Positions 1 through 8,185 of a stretch of DNA of 48,890 bases are shown here, in pieces (the stretch's first letter is position 1; each line of letters begins with the position of its first letter). Made by a program: the position numbers and the translations under genes. Location of the stretch: positions 1 to 48,890 of the IMG/VR virus record IMGVR_UViG_3300046168_000056. The stretch is one strand, 5' to 3'. The DNA is from a virus. The notes below the pieces were generated by a model, which saw only the letters and a program-made list of their open reading frames with translations, was not told the DNA's origin and made no database searches.

Positions 1-1536
1 CTTCCGTTCTTTGTGGCTCCCAGTCGTATTTGTCACTTCCCGGTCCTGCTGGGAATCTGACAGGATGGAATTCACATCTTCCCTGAGATTCTTGCATCCC
101 CCCTTCTCCTTGTTCCTCCTTAATGCTTCCCCCTCCTTCGGTGGTAGGTGATCCATCGTATTCGGAGTCGCCCATTTGTTTGCTTCCTTCTTCGCATCCT
201 CGTATGCTTGGCACATCAATGGGTCTATCTGTTCCCTCAATTTGATGGCTTGCTCCTGTTCTTCCTGTCTCCGTGTTGAGCTTGATTCTTCATTGCCTCG
301 TAACTTCGACTCGGTAGATGATCCATTGTGTTTGGAGTTCCCCACATATCCTTGGAAGTCGATGTAAGCTTCTCCAGATTCTCCATATTTTGTTGAAGGG
401 AATCCTTCGTCATAGAGTCCTGCGAGGGTGAGGGCATAATCTGCTCCCTCTCTATCTTCTTCACTTGTATGTCCAGCTTCTCGTGTAAATTTATCCCCTC
501 CTCTGTTTTCTTCTTCTGTCTCTTCTCCCACGCTTCCAGATTCTCGTCTGCTTTGTCCCCCACACATGGAGTCGCCCATTTTTTGTTCTCCAATGCACTC
601 ACTGCTTGGCTCAACATTGCTCCGAACACTAGTCCCGACTTTTCTCTTGTCGTCCTGAATCCCTTGCTCGTCATGTCGGCTGAACTCTCCAAGCTCCCCG
701 CTTTGTCGGCTACTCTCGGAGTTGGGAACATATTCGGTGGAGTCTCCTCCTCCTCCAAGAACATTTCCATCTGACCTGATCTGTCCTTTTCCTTCTCTTC
801 TTCCTTCATCGCATGACTCTCCAGTTTCGTTTCCGACCAACCCTTTTCGGTCATCGCTGGTAAGTCCATCGCTTCCCCCTTGAAACTTCTCCCCTGTGGC
901 CCTTTCCAATCCCTTGCTTGTGGAGTCGCGAAGTTCGTGCCCTCTGTTAGATTCCCTACAGGCTTGGATGAGTTCATCAGGCTCCCTAATTCCCCACTCC
1001 CTGATGTCTGTTTTGATCGCAAAAGAAAATACTCGCTTCCTAAGATGTGGGAGTCCCACGGAACTAGCGCTTTGAATTCCTGCGTCAACACGGTAACCAT
1101 CCTCTGCCAAATCGCTGATGACGCTGTCGAATCCAAGCGACAAGTGTCCTCCGACGTTTTCTCCAATAAAGGCGGGAGCATTACATCCATTAAGCACTGA
1201 CCTTGTGTATCCCCACATTTTTCCTCTATCCCCTCCCAGACCCGCTCGCTTTCCGGCACAGCTAAAATCTTGACAGGGATAACCTGCGAGGACAAGGTGG
1301 ATTGGTATTTCTTCAGCAAGTTCTTTTGCTGGGAAGGTAGTGATATCTGGCCAAAGAATGGCTTCATCCAGTACACCGTCTTTAATTTTTTGAGCCAAAA
1401 GCGCGAGAGCGTATGCTTCCCGTTCCACGTAAGCGACGATTCGCATATTTGGGATCGCAGCTCTGACACCTGTTTCGAGTCCTCCGAAACCGGCGAACAA
1501 ACTGACTGCATTAATTGTTTTGTTGGTATTATCCAT
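1..1536 (-). CDS. DNA (cytosine-5-)-methyltransferase, partial (runs off window edge)
   Basis: C5-cytosine DNA methyltransferase that would methylate phage DNA, probably against host restriction. Read from the ATG at 1536 the frame stays open to base 1. Residues 11-23 (VSLFAGFGGLETG) are SAM-binding motif I, PCQ at 87-89 carries the catalytic Cys (motif IV), ENV at 126-128 is motif VI, and 154-170 ending in GLPHLRKRVF is motif VIII. Target recognition and motifs IX-X are not identified and may lie beyond the edge. After about residue 170 the protein becomes Ser/Gly/Glu-rich and low in complexity. An overlapping same-strand frame (237-1541) is also open and there encodes motifs such as ATPQARDWKG and TPNTMDHLP that fit this family better, so the tail may be frameshifted. 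The region is GC-richer than its surroundings, which suggests transfer. Methyltransferase call is firm; the tail reading is not. Confidence 0.85.
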   Translation of the reverse strand, partial: MDNTNKTINAVSLFAGFGGLETGVRAAIPNMRIVAYVEREAYALALLAQKIKDGVLDEAILWPDITTFPAKELAEEIPIHLVLAGYPCQDFSCAGKRAGLGGDRGKMWGYTRSVLNGCNAPAFIGENVGGHLSLGFDSVISDLAEDGYRVDAGIQSASSVGLPHLRKRVFSFAIKTDIREWGIREPDELIQACRESNRGHELRDSTSKGLERATGEKFQGGSDGLTSDDRKGLVGNETGESCDEGRREGKGQIRSDGNVLGGGGDSTEYVPNSESSRQSGELGEFSRHDEQGIQDDKRKVGTSVRSNVEPSSECIGEQKMGDSMCGGQSRRESGSVGEETEEENRGGDKFTREAGHTSEEDREGADYALTLAGLYDEGFPSTKYGESGEAYIDFQGYVGNSKHNGSSTESKLRGNEESSSTRRQEEQEQAIKLREQIDPLMCQAYEDAKKEANKWATPNTMDHLPPKEGEALRRNKEKGGCKNLREDVNSILSDSQQDREVTNTTGSHKERK

Positions 1537-1559
1537 GTCATGTGTGTGTTGGTTTATTG

Positions 1560-1880
1560 TTATTCTGGTTTATGATTAAAGTTTAAATGTAACCGTTGGC
1601 AAACCTTTTTTTTAAATATTATATCTATGGTTATCCATTTATTGCCTGATTCTGACCTTAACCTTAATGGAGTTAGCCCCGTCATTGCCTCAACAGGATC
1701 TAAATCTAATTTATATATTAATGCCTCAATACCACTCATAATCCATTTATGTATTAAGATTATTATTTCAGGGTCAGTAATTTTACATTTTTTTAACCCT
1801 TTCGCAATATTTAGGAATAATCCTACTTTCTTAACTTCTTCTTCTTCTTCTTTAAATTTTTCTGTGTTTAAGCAAATCAC
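1560..1880 (-). CDS. hypothetical protein
   Basis: Not recognised. A 106-residue protein with a Glu/Lys-rich N-terminus, a predicted helical hydrophobic middle (KITDPEIIILIHKWIMSGIE) and no signal peptide. Its start overlaps the end of the upstream gene by 29 bases in the same co-directional operon, and it ends 24 bases before the methyltransferase start. A later start is possible. Confidence 0.55.
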   Translation of the reverse strand: MICLNTEKFKEEEEEVKKVGLFLNIAKGLKKCKITDPEIIILIHKWIMSGIEALIYKLDLDPVEAMTGLTPLRLRSESGNKWITIDIIFKKKVCQRLHLNFNHKPE

Positions 1881-2175
1881 GTTCTTGTAGTTTATCCATG
1901 TTGTGTTTTAAGAAAACTGCAAATTTATCATTTCCTCCACTTATAGCCCTATCAACTGTGGTGTGATAAATTGTTCCTGACATAAGGTCATTTATATAAA
2001 TATACTTAGCTCCATTGTTTTTCGCACTTTGAATGTGCGCCTTAGATAATTTACCCTGACCATCTGGCCAGAATTTAATCTCATCAGCTATTATAAAATA
2101 TACATTATTCTTAAGAGAACCTTCCTCCATGAAAAGCGAGTCCTCATATATTTGTTGATCATTTATTTCGTCCAT
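1852..2175 (-). CDS. hypothetical protein
   Basis: Not recognised. A 107-residue soluble protein with mixed alpha/beta character (NVYFIIADEIKFWPDG near the middle) and a basic C-terminus (LLKHRKI). It overlaps its upstream neighbour by 13 bases and its downstream neighbour by 29, so translation is probably coupled within the minus-strand replication operon. Confidence 0.6.
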   Translation of the reverse strand: MDEINDQQIYEDSLFMEEGSLKNNVYFIIADEIKFWPDGQGKLSKAHIQSAKNNGAKYIYINDLMSGTIYHTTVDRAISGGNDKFAVFLKHNMDKLQERDLLKHRKI

Positions 2176-2417
2176 AATTTAAAAGCCTCCAACGCATCTA
2201 GTAGTGAATCATAGCAATTCAACATTGGTAATCCAACTGTAGGTGAATTATCACCCACAGGCCAAAGTTGATTATCTATTAAGTCTGTATTCATTTGTTC
2301 TAATATAAAGCACTTAACATGCCATTTATCTGAATTTGCTTTATAAGTTATCTCGCAACTTCTTTTGTTTTCTGTATTTCTAAATATTACTCTCAAGCCT
2401 TTAGATCTTACTTCCAT
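2163..2417 (-). CDS. hypothetical protein
   Basis: Not recognised. I chose the ATG at 2417 (MEVRSKGLRVIF), giving about 84 residues. The longer frame to 2510 would translate straight through a GC-rich hairpin at 2454-2483, producing a Gly/Ser/Pro-rich N-terminus (GRGSEALPPSSS) that looks non-coding. The protein has several aromatic and hydrophobic beta-like stretches (KWHVKCFILEQM) and a C-terminal amphipathic helix. It lies just downstream of the primase-helicase. Confidence 0.5.
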   Translation of the reverse strand: MEVRSKGLRVIFRNTENKRSCEITYKANSDKWHVKCFILEQMNTDLIDNQLWPVGDNSPTVGLPMLNCYDSLLDALEAFKLWTK

Positions 2418-2453
2418 ATTTATCCAATTGCTAACTGACAACCAAACACTAGA

Positions 2454-2483
2454 GGAAGGGGGGAGAGCTTCGCTCCCCCTTCC
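2454..2483. promoter_or_regulatory. GC-rich hairpin between primase-helicase and downstream gene
   Basis: A strong inverted repeat: GGAAGGGG arms enclose an inner GAGC/GCTC stem around a three-base loop. No T-run follows on either strand, so it is not a classical intrinsic terminator. It sits in the leader of the gene that starts at 2417. An mRNA-stability or attenuation element is plausible; function is inferred. Confidence 0.5.
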
Positions 2484-2521
2484 ATCTATGGTTGTCACAT
2501 TTTTGTTCACTTGTTCAATTC

Positions 2522-3071
2522 CTATATAAGGGTTTTGACCAAGTCAAGCATCATAGAAGATTCCTCACAAACCTCTAATGTACAACGATTTCCAGTAGAT
2601 TTTGTTTTAGACACCTTTTTTTGTTCTAAAAGCTCCCTAATTCGTCTTCTTATTGTAGAATCTGTGAACCCATCCTCTTTCAATCTAGCAATTAAATCTT
2701 TCTGATCTAATGGCTTTTTCTCACTCTTTAAGTGACCCATAATATAAGGTGTAAGATCATCTTTTTTACGCCCTCCAGCACCTTTAAGTTTTTTCGGATC
2801 AGCCCCACCTTTTCTAATAAATAATGGGAAGTCCATCTGTACGACAAATGGCTCAGGACTAAGATAATTTCTTACGGTACTTTCTACGGTAAAACAATCA
2901 TCATCTTCATGTTCAGTCATGACTAATATTGTATCAGGACTTCTTGCAAAAACACCCTGAGCCTGATATACGATCAATAGAACTTTTCGCAGCTTGATTG
3001 CCCTTAGAGAAGTGTGCCGCAAATACAACTGCCGCACCTGTTTTTATTGCTATTTCCTCCATCTCATTCAT
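2522..3071 (-). CDS. primase-helicase, C-terminal part (separated by frameshifts)
   Basis: Continuation of the RecA/RepA-like helicase that begins at 4576. From the ATG at 3071 the frame reads MNEMEEIAIKTGAAVVFAAH, the expected segment after the Walker B strand. It then switches frame at the GGG run at 2955-2957 and continues as GVFARSPDTILV down to the stop at 2522. Removing one G at 2955-2957 and adding one A near 3071 restores a single protein. The last 100 residues hold a basic linker (KKLKGAGGRKKDD) and a winged-helix-like segment (DLIARLKEDGFTDSTIRRRI). Taken as a separate gene it would start within an ATGA overlap with the upstream piece. Confidence 0.75.
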
Positions 3072-4576
3072 AATGAATTAATATCTCCAGCCGCATTCTC
3101 ATCTCTATTACCTAGTGTCTTATAGATAGGATCAAGTATCACGAGGCTAAAGTTTCCATTAGCCATCAACTTAATAAACTTAGGAGCAATTGCTTCTAGA
3201 GCCTGAGCTTTGCCACGAAGGTTCCATATCATGAGATTCTCACTTGGTAATTTTATACCTTTTTTGTCACAAATCATGTTAATTCTTTCCCTAAAGAAGT
3301 AATCATGAATCTCAAAGTTGATATATAATACCTTTCCGGCATGAGTATTTTGCCCCCAAAAGGGAGTTCCATTCGCAACTGATATAGCAAGATCGAGTAG
3401 TGTAAAACTCTTAAATGTCTTACTACCTCCACCAAGAACCATTGATAATTGCCTATTTAATATGCCCTCTACGATTACAGGAGGCTCATGAAGTTCAGCA
3501 GTCTCAAGCTCCACCTGATTCATGATCGGTGGGAAGTCATCATTTATATAATCAACCCAAGAGTCCCATGTTTTTAGACCTGAATCAACTTGTAATAATA
3601 GCTGTTTTTTTCCTGTGTCTCCCCTCGTACAACCGGGAAGTCTAGTCAGCCTTGATGGATCTTTATTTTTCTCATCAACCTCATAGGCTGAGAAGTGATC
3701 CATAAGCATGGCTACCCTTTCGGTATACTCCTGCTCATTGCGAGCATCTACACGAACCATTGCATGCAGACTTCTATTTCCCGAATATGATATCGTGGAA
3801 CATGGGAGCTTTGACTCCTTCAATAGTTGCCATTGTTGTTTTAAGGAAATCGTATCAAACTCAATAAGTGCATACTTAAATTGTTTGACATTCCTTTTAA
3901 CTCGTCCAGCTTTCGCATCAATGAGTGGATTGATTGATATAAACACGCCGCATTGTTGTGATCCATTCTCATCAACTATAGTAAATACATCACCAATTTC
4001 ACCTTCACCTATCTTCTCTAACCACTTATCTCTAGTTAGGGTCAAACCTTTACCAATTGGCTTCTCTTGACCATCTGAATCAATGTCAGCCCTGACAATA
4101 CATAGGAAGTCATCTGGGTCATAGTTCTCCTCAAGATATAAATATGTAGAGCCTTCTAAGGGTTCAGGTAGCTCATCACTTTCATCAAGTGTATAGATTT
4201 TTTCTTTGAGTTTTGGCTCTTCCTCTTTAGCTTGAAATTCATACTTCGCATTACCGATCTTCAAGGGAGAACTACCATTTCCATTTGATTGTGGCTCGAT
4301 TGGATCTCTCGCTGGTCTACTATAGCATGATCTGATTGTAGCTCTAGCCTCAGACTCGGAAAGCCCATCCAAAGACGCCCGCGCCGAACATAACTGAAAA
4401 ACTTCAACTTCAGGAATTTTTGCATCCCTTAATTGAATTGCCGCAGCTAGTAACTCATCATTTCTAGAACCCTCACTCGCGCCATGTCTTAAGTATTCTA
4501 GGGTACGTGTTGGGATAAGATAGTCCGACCTGACTCTTCCCAAACTTTCTACTATTCTTCTTTCTGCTTGAGCCAT
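3068..4576 (-). CDS. primase-helicase (AEP-like primase plus RepA-like ATPase), N-terminal and central part
   Basis: Likely primes and unwinds phage DNA during replication. Residues 20-90 match the small helical domain found at the start of many phage primase-helicases (RTLEYLRHGASEGSRNDELL). Residues 235-330 look like an archaeo-eukaryotic primase core: IEFD at 238-241, SGNRSLHA at 265-272 and NKDPSRLTRLPGC at 304-316. The ATPase domain has Walker A GGGSKTFKS at 382-390 and Walker B FSLVILD at 476-482. The gene breaks at TTATGA (3068-3073), where one missing A ends the frame; the helicase continues in the next entry. A strong GGAGG lies about seven bases before the ATG. The start overlaps the resolvase-like gene by 25 bases. 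Confidence 0.85.
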   Translation of the reverse strand: MAQAERRIVESLGRVRSDYLIPTRTLEYLRHGASEGSRNDELLAAAIQLRDAKIPEVEVFQLCSARASLDGLSESEARATIRSCYSRPARDPIEPQSNGNGSSPLKIGNAKYEFQAKEEEPKLKEKIYTLDESDELPEPLEGSTYLYLEENYDPDDFLCIVRADIDSDGQEKPIGKGLTLTRDKWLEKIGEGEIGDVFTIVDENGSQQCGVFISINPLIDAKAGRVKRNVKQFKYALIEFDTISLKQQWQLLKESKLPCSTISYSGNRSLHAMVRVDARNEQEYTERVAMLMDHFSAYEVDEKNKDPSRLTRLPGCTRGDTGKKQLLLQVDSGLKTWDSWVDYINDDFPPIMNQVELETAELHEPPVIVEGILNRQLSMVLGGGSKTFKSFTLLDLAISVANGTPFWGQNTHAGKVLYINFEIHDYFFRERINMICDKKGIKLPSENLMIWNLRGKAQALEAIAPKFIKLMANGNFSLVILDPIYKTLGNRDENAAGDINSL

Positions 4577-4914
4577 TGCGACACCTCCATAAAGTAATAA
4601 AAAGTTTTCTGAGATAGAACAAAAAATGGATCTTTTCTATCATCTTTTGCGACTACAATATCATTACCACCTTCTCTATCTAGTACATCGTAGATGGTCT
4701 TGAACCCCCTTTTTCTCCGAATTGCTTCCACTTCCAGTTTCGGTAAGGGGAAGTTTTTTCTAATGGGAGAATCTCTATTTGGGGATATCCAAATATCACC
4801 ACTTGTATTTTTTGTCCCTGATAAGGGAGCTTTTTTTGCCTCAAGTCCCAATTGTTGTAGCTCATGTATAATCTCTCTTTCAAACTCAGCTCCCTTCGCT
4901 CTTGGACTTGTCAT
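4552..4914 (-). CDS. PD-(D/E)XK nuclease, resolvase-like
   Basis: Small basic 120-residue protein with the layout of phage Holliday-junction-resolvase-like PD-(D/E)XK nucleases: an N-terminal KGAEFEREI helix (E10, E12, E14), a GD at 39-40 and an acidic strand LEVEA at 60-64. The usual lysine of the ExK motif is not obvious here, so catalytic detail is uncertain. It sits between an SSB-like protein and the primase-helicase, which fits processing of recombination or replication junctions. Its ATG overlaps the upstream stop as ATGA at 4911-4914. A second, RuvC-like candidate lies at 16109. Confidence 0.65.
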   Translation of the reverse strand: MTSPRAKGAEFEREIIHELQQLGLEAKKAPLSGTKNTSGDIWISPNRDSPIRKNFPLPKLEVEAIRRKRGFKTIYDVLDREGGNDIVVAKDDRKDPFFVLSQKTFYYFMEVSQWLKQKEE

Positions 4915-5159
4915 CTTTCTTTACCCCCTTCTACTAAATCTTTGGCTTCTTGCTCTAATTCAGCCATTAATTTTTTTAAATGAACTTTCTTCATTTCTGG
5001 GTTGAGCTTCGCAAGTAGTGCTTCGGTTTCCCTTTGGTTCTGAAGTTTAGCTTTTTTGGAAACTAACAATCCATATATAAATGCTATAACAATTAATATT
5101 GTAATAAACATACCCATTCCAGCGAATATGTCGTATATAATTTCTAATGATTCTTTCAT
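4911..5159 (-). CDS. small membrane protein with coiled-coil tail
   Basis: Not recognised by family. From the ATG at 5159 it has about 82 residues: one N-terminal transmembrane helix (MGMFITILIVIAFIYGLLV) followed by a charged coiled coil (KKAKLQNQRETEALLAKLNP). The frame is open further upstream to 5231, but that extension would cross the 3' spacer of the SSB-like gene, so the shorter start is preferred. Orientation predicts the coiled coil in the cytoplasm. Its place among recombination genes is unexplained. Confidence 0.6.
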   Translation of the reverse strand: MKESLEIIYDIFAGMGMFITILIVIAFIYGLLVSKKAKLQNQRETEALLAKLNPEMKKVHLKKLMAELEQEAKDLVEGGKER

Positions 5160-5255
5160 AATTATTTTTCTCTTGATGTTATATAAAGTCCCGCTAGGAG
5201 GAAGATGGCAATTAATGCCATCTCCTCCCACGAGATAGTAAGATGTTCTATAAAA

Positions 5256-5744
5256 TCAAAAAGGAACATCATCCTCGTCCTCATCCGATGTTAAATCGAA
5301 ATCATCTATAGGACTTGGTTTATCCATTTTCTCAACAGCAGGAGCTGGTAGCTCACTTGGAACAATCCAATTAGCAACTCTGTTACTCTTTTTACCATTG
5401 TACTCATGCACAACGATTTCAGCTTTAGCGACTCCTCCAATAATATACTTAAGCATAAACTCATCATCAATCTTTACGCTCATTCCAGCTTTTGGAAGTG
5501 GTAGTTTCTTAGATGCACTAAATGCTTTAAGAATGATATCCATCTTCCACATAGCTTTCTCTGTGAAGATAATGTTTTCATAAGCAATTGGACCTTCTTT
5601 AATTTGTATATGAAGAGTAATCTTGTCGTTATTATTTGAGGTGAATCCCGTTTCAAACTTTACAGCTTTAACAGCATAAGTGCCGGGTTCTACGAGAGAG
5701 GGAGCGCCCTCTGAATCATTATATGTATAATTTATATTAGTCAT
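5256..5744 (-). CDS. single-stranded DNA-binding protein-like
   Basis: A 162-residue protein with an OB-fold-like beta-rich body (TYAVKAVKFETGF; KITLHIQIKEGP; KAEIVVHEYNGKKSNRVANW) and a C-terminal acidic tail ending DEDEDDVPF. That tail is characteristic of SSB proteins, which use it to recruit partners. It resembles phage DUF669-type proteins that replace SSB. It lies between the Cas4-like nuclease and the primase-helicase operon and overlaps the nuclease stop by 8 bases. It probably coats ssDNA for RecT-mediated annealing and replication. Confidence 0.75.
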   Translation of the reverse strand: MTNINYTYNDSEGAPSLVEPGTYAVKAVKFETGFTSNNNDKITLHIQIKEGPIAYENIIFTEKAMWKMDIILKAFSASKKLPLPKAGMSVKIDDEFMLKYIIGGVAKAEIVVHEYNGKKSNRVANWIVPSELPAPAVEKMDKPSPIDDFDLTSDEDEDDVPF

Positions 5745-6717
5745 TGGTTTGTATTAGTTTTTTTATGTTAGGTTTTTTGTCGATTGGTAAAAGATCTACT
5801 ATTGCTTTACCATAAACATTTTCGAGTTTGGATATTGAAAGACTTACGCATTCTAGAAAACGCTCAATGCTACCTTCTCCCGAAGCTAAGTCAAGTGTTT
5901 CATATGCCATCTTAATATCTGTTATGAATCGCTGTCCATTTTGTTCCTTCCATTTGTAATTTGGAATCTCTTCAAAATCTTTTGTGCGATTCATTATTTC
6001 CTTACCCCACTTCTCCATAGCTTTTGCGATTGGAATAAGAGTTGCGATTCGATTTGCCTGTTCTTCATTTATCTCTCCTGTCAAAAGATAATCTTCAACC
6101 TCTAATTCTTTCTTAGAAAGTTTAGTAGCAAATTCAAGTACATCAGGACAATTTAGAATTTTATCACACCACGCACAATATTCATTTGGGCTTCGTGGTG
6201 GGTTCGGTTGACTTGTTTTGATAAGTAAATTATCAATCAATGTTTTTGCCTGTAATCTTCCAATATTATAAGTGACATGCTTGCGATACTTAGAGTATAG
6301 AATGTGGCACTCGACCTCATCTATTTCAAAGTCCATATCCATAATAGCTAATGCATATGCACACATTTGCATATAGTAAGGTCTTTCTTCACCTGTCTTT
6401 AGATCGAAAAGCCTTTGTTTATTTACGACGTCGGCTGTACCAAAATAATGATCCCCATATGAGACTTTCATTTCAGTATTAATATCATGTGAGGCATCAA
6501 CATTTATATTGACTATATCACAAGCCCAATCAATCCCAGCGATTTCATATTCACTAAACTCGAAATCTGTTACAGGTTCTCCATTGATTTTCTTTTCAAA
6601 TAAAACGTGTAAATCATTTCCCTTCTGAGCCGCATCTCCAGCGGGAGCTGATTTGAATGCTGAACACTTTTCTTTCGCTGGGAACGAACTTGGAGAGTTC
6701 TCAGGATGGTGCTCCAT
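5737..6717 (-). CDS. PD-(D/E)XK exonuclease, Cas4/RecB-like, with putative Fe-S cysteines
   Basis: Probable recombination exonuclease partner of RecT. Catalytic signatures: H37 in GNDLHVLF, GTADVV at 93-98 (D96), FDLKTG at 104-109 (D105, K107) and the QMCAYALA helix around 117-124. Cysteines C181, C184 and C190 (EYCAWCDKILNC), together with C18 near the N-terminus, are arranged like the iron-sulfur cluster of Cas4/AddB-type nucleases. The family also resembles DUF2800 phage proteins. It shares a one-base overlap with recT upstream, so the two are probably co-translated. A C-terminal extension (about 200-326) is of unknown role. Confidence 0.8.
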   Translation of the reverse strand: MEHHPENSPSSFPAKEKCSAFKSAPAGDAAQKGNDLHVLFEKKINGEPVTDFEFSEYEIAGIDWACDIVNINVDASHDINTEMKVSYGDHYFGTADVVNKQRLFDLKTGEERPYYMQMCAYALAIMDMDFEIDEVECHILYSKYRKHVTYNIGRLQAKTLIDNLLIKTSQPNPPRSPNEYCAWCDKILNCPDVLEFATKLSKKELEVEDYLLTGEINEEQANRIATLIPIAKAMEKWGKEIMNRTKDFEEIPNYKWKEQNGQRFITDIKMAYETLDLASGEGSIERFLECVSLSISKLENVYGKAIVDLLPIDKKPNIKKLIQTND

Positions 6718-7496
6718 TAATCAAGCCCCCCTGTAGCCTTCATTGCTGTAAGTAAAAATGTATCAAAATTATCTGCGGCTCTTTTGATCGTTTCCAGAGG
6801 CATCCCTTTGGGCCACTTCTCATGAATGTAAGCCTGAATTTTTTCTTTCTCCAAATCAGATCTTTCATTAACTAACCCCGCGAATTGTGCTTGAAATGAA
6901 ACCTGATTAATTTCCTTTCCTTCTTTAATATTAGTGGGAATTTCATCAGGATCATAGATTCCAGCCGCAATTTCAGGTACATACATCCTTAATGCTTTTG
7001 TAGCACATCTTGCTCGCAACATTGCTCCCGGTTGTTTTATCCAATTATCCTTATTTGTAAGCCCAAGTTTTTTAGCCTCTTCAATTGTGAAGCTAACTGG
7101 CGATTTCTTTCTACCATTATGCTTGAGAACCAATGTGGCTTTTTTGCCATCCTCTCCATCTGCTGTCCAATCAAAATCTCCACCATGAAGTTGCCTAAAC
7201 TCAGCCAACATAACCGCAGCTTTCTTTGTTGGGCGACCCTGTATGATGTCATATTTCTGAGCGAAGTCCAATGGAGTAATTTTTTCAGCCATACAGGTAA
7301 ATGCAATAATTACACCCTGTTCAACTTTGGAACAATTATTAAATCCTGATCTAGCTATTATATTACCAAACGCCTCAATAGCTGTCATTTGTGCGTTAAG
7401 GTCATTGAACACAGCCCCTCGCTCTGTTTGTATATTGGGGTTAGTGACCATATCGGGAATAGGATCAGGCTCTTTTTTTACAATTTGATTTTTCAT
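6717..7496 (-). CDS. recT: RecT-family single-strand annealing protein
   Basis: Promotes annealing and strand exchange of ssDNA during phage recombination. The central region matches the RecT family: KITPLDFAQKYDIIQGRPTK (about residues 73-92), MLAEFRQLHGGDFDW, and the IKQPGAMLRARCATKALR segment followed by VPEIAAGIYDPDE. At 259 residues it is a normal length. It is the first of the recombination genes (recT, exonuclease, SSB, resolvase-like), and a palindrome at 7568-7588 lies upstream of its start and may be an operator. Confidence 0.85.
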   Translation of the reverse strand: MKNQIVKKEPDPIPDMVTNPNIQTERGAVFNDLNAQMTAIEAFGNIIARSGFNNCSKVEQGVIIAFTCMAEKITPLDFAQKYDIIQGRPTKKAAVMLAEFRQLHGGDFDWTADGEDGKKATLVLKHNGRKKSPVSFTIEEAKKLGLTNKDNWIKQPGAMLRARCATKALRMYVPEIAAGIYDPDEIPTNIKEGKEINQVSFQAQFAGLVNERSDLEKEKIQAYIHEKWPKGMPLETIKRAADNFDTFLLTAMKATGGLD

Positions 7497-7567
7497 TTTT
7501 ATTGTTGTTATTAGTGTGAGCCAACATCAAAACCAAAAAAGGGTTGACTTTACAAGCTTTATTTTTT

Positions 7568-7588
7568 TTACTCAACTTAGTTGAGTAA
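7568..7588. promoter_or_regulatory. perfect palindrome upstream of recT (putative operator)
   Basis: Two 9-base arms (TTACTCAAC and GTTGAGTAA) flank a 3-base centre, in the AT-rich leader about 70 bases upstream of the recT start. There is a T-run on the plus-strand side, but no plus-strand gene needs terminating there. A regulator-binding site for the recombination operon is the simplest reading. I saw nothing else in the 7497-7695 spacer. Confidence 0.45.
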
Positions 7589-7695
7589 GTTTTTTACAAA
7601 ACATTGAAATGATAAACTGGAGTAACAATAAAAACCTAAAAACAGTAACTGTATTTGAGGGAGAGATTTATATTTTTATAGCTGATTGCTCAAAG

Positions 7696-7881
7696 TTATA
7701 AATCTATCTCTGATGTAAATTCTACATCTTCTTCTTCCATAAATTCTATCACAGCTACAAGACCTGCATAGATGATCTGCATTCTATCTAAGTCTGACTC
7801 TTGATCGAACTGTTTGAGTATTTGTATTACACCAGCCCTGACTTGCTCAGTAGCTTGCTCTCCATTTTCTTCTTCTTCCAT
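7696..7881 (-). CDS. small acidic protein
   Basis: Not recognised. A 61-residue acidic protein with a Glu-rich N-terminus (MEEEENGEQATEQ), an amphipathic helical middle and an acidic C-terminus. It is upstream of recT in the same direction and separated from it by the palindrome-containing spacer, so it may be on its own transcript. Confidence 0.45.
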   Translation of the reverse strand: MEEEENGEQATEQVRAGVIQILKQFDQESDLDRMQIIYAGLVAVIEFMEEEDVEFTSEIDL

Positions 7882-7926
7882 GATGATTGGTGTTGACTTG
7901 TATTTTTAATATTTTAAAAAGATTAC

Positions 7927-8034
7927 ATGACTGAAGCTGAAAAAGAAATCTTTAAATTATTACTAGAAGAATTAAAAGCCATAAATTGGAATCTTGATCG
8001 TATTGCGAAGGTAGTAGAAAAAACTAAGAAGTAG
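7927..8034 (+). CDS. possible 35-residue helical peptide
   Basis: A short plus-strand frame, MTEAEKEIFKLLLEELKAIN onward, ending KTKK. It would form one charged amphipathic helix resembling small phage coiled-coil proteins. It is isolated between minus-strand genes, has only a weak purine-rich leader (AAAAAG), and its end overlaps the end of the minus-strand gene at 8024. It may not be real. Confidence 0.3.
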   Translation: MTEAEKEIFKLLLEELKAINWNLDRIAKVVEKTKK

Positions 8035-8185
8035 GCTTCCACTTACTTACCCATTTGTAACTCTGTACTCTAGCTATTGACTCCGCAGCTTGTGGGGCTG
8101 CTTTCTCTAGTGCAGACATAGCTGATCTTAAGTTTGCTTGCAAGGTATCAATTAGTACCAATAAGTCGTTTATGTCGTGTTTCAT
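8024..8185 (-). CDS. small helical protein
   Basis: Not recognised. A 53-residue protein (MKHDINDLLVLIDTLQANLR at its start) that is mostly amphipathic helix. Its ATG at 8185 follows directly after the TAA of the upstream sulfotransferase-like gene, so translation is likely coupled. Confidence 0.45.
   Translation of the reverse strand: MKHDINDLLVLIDTLQANLRSAMSALEKAAPQAAESIARVQSYKWVSKWKPTS

Noticed and set aside
237-1541. Open 434-codon frame as an independent gene
   Set aside because: It overlaps the methyltransferase on the same strand almost completely, and its first half has no recognisable motifs while the other frame carries the catalytic motifs. Kept as a frame question in the methyltransferase entry.
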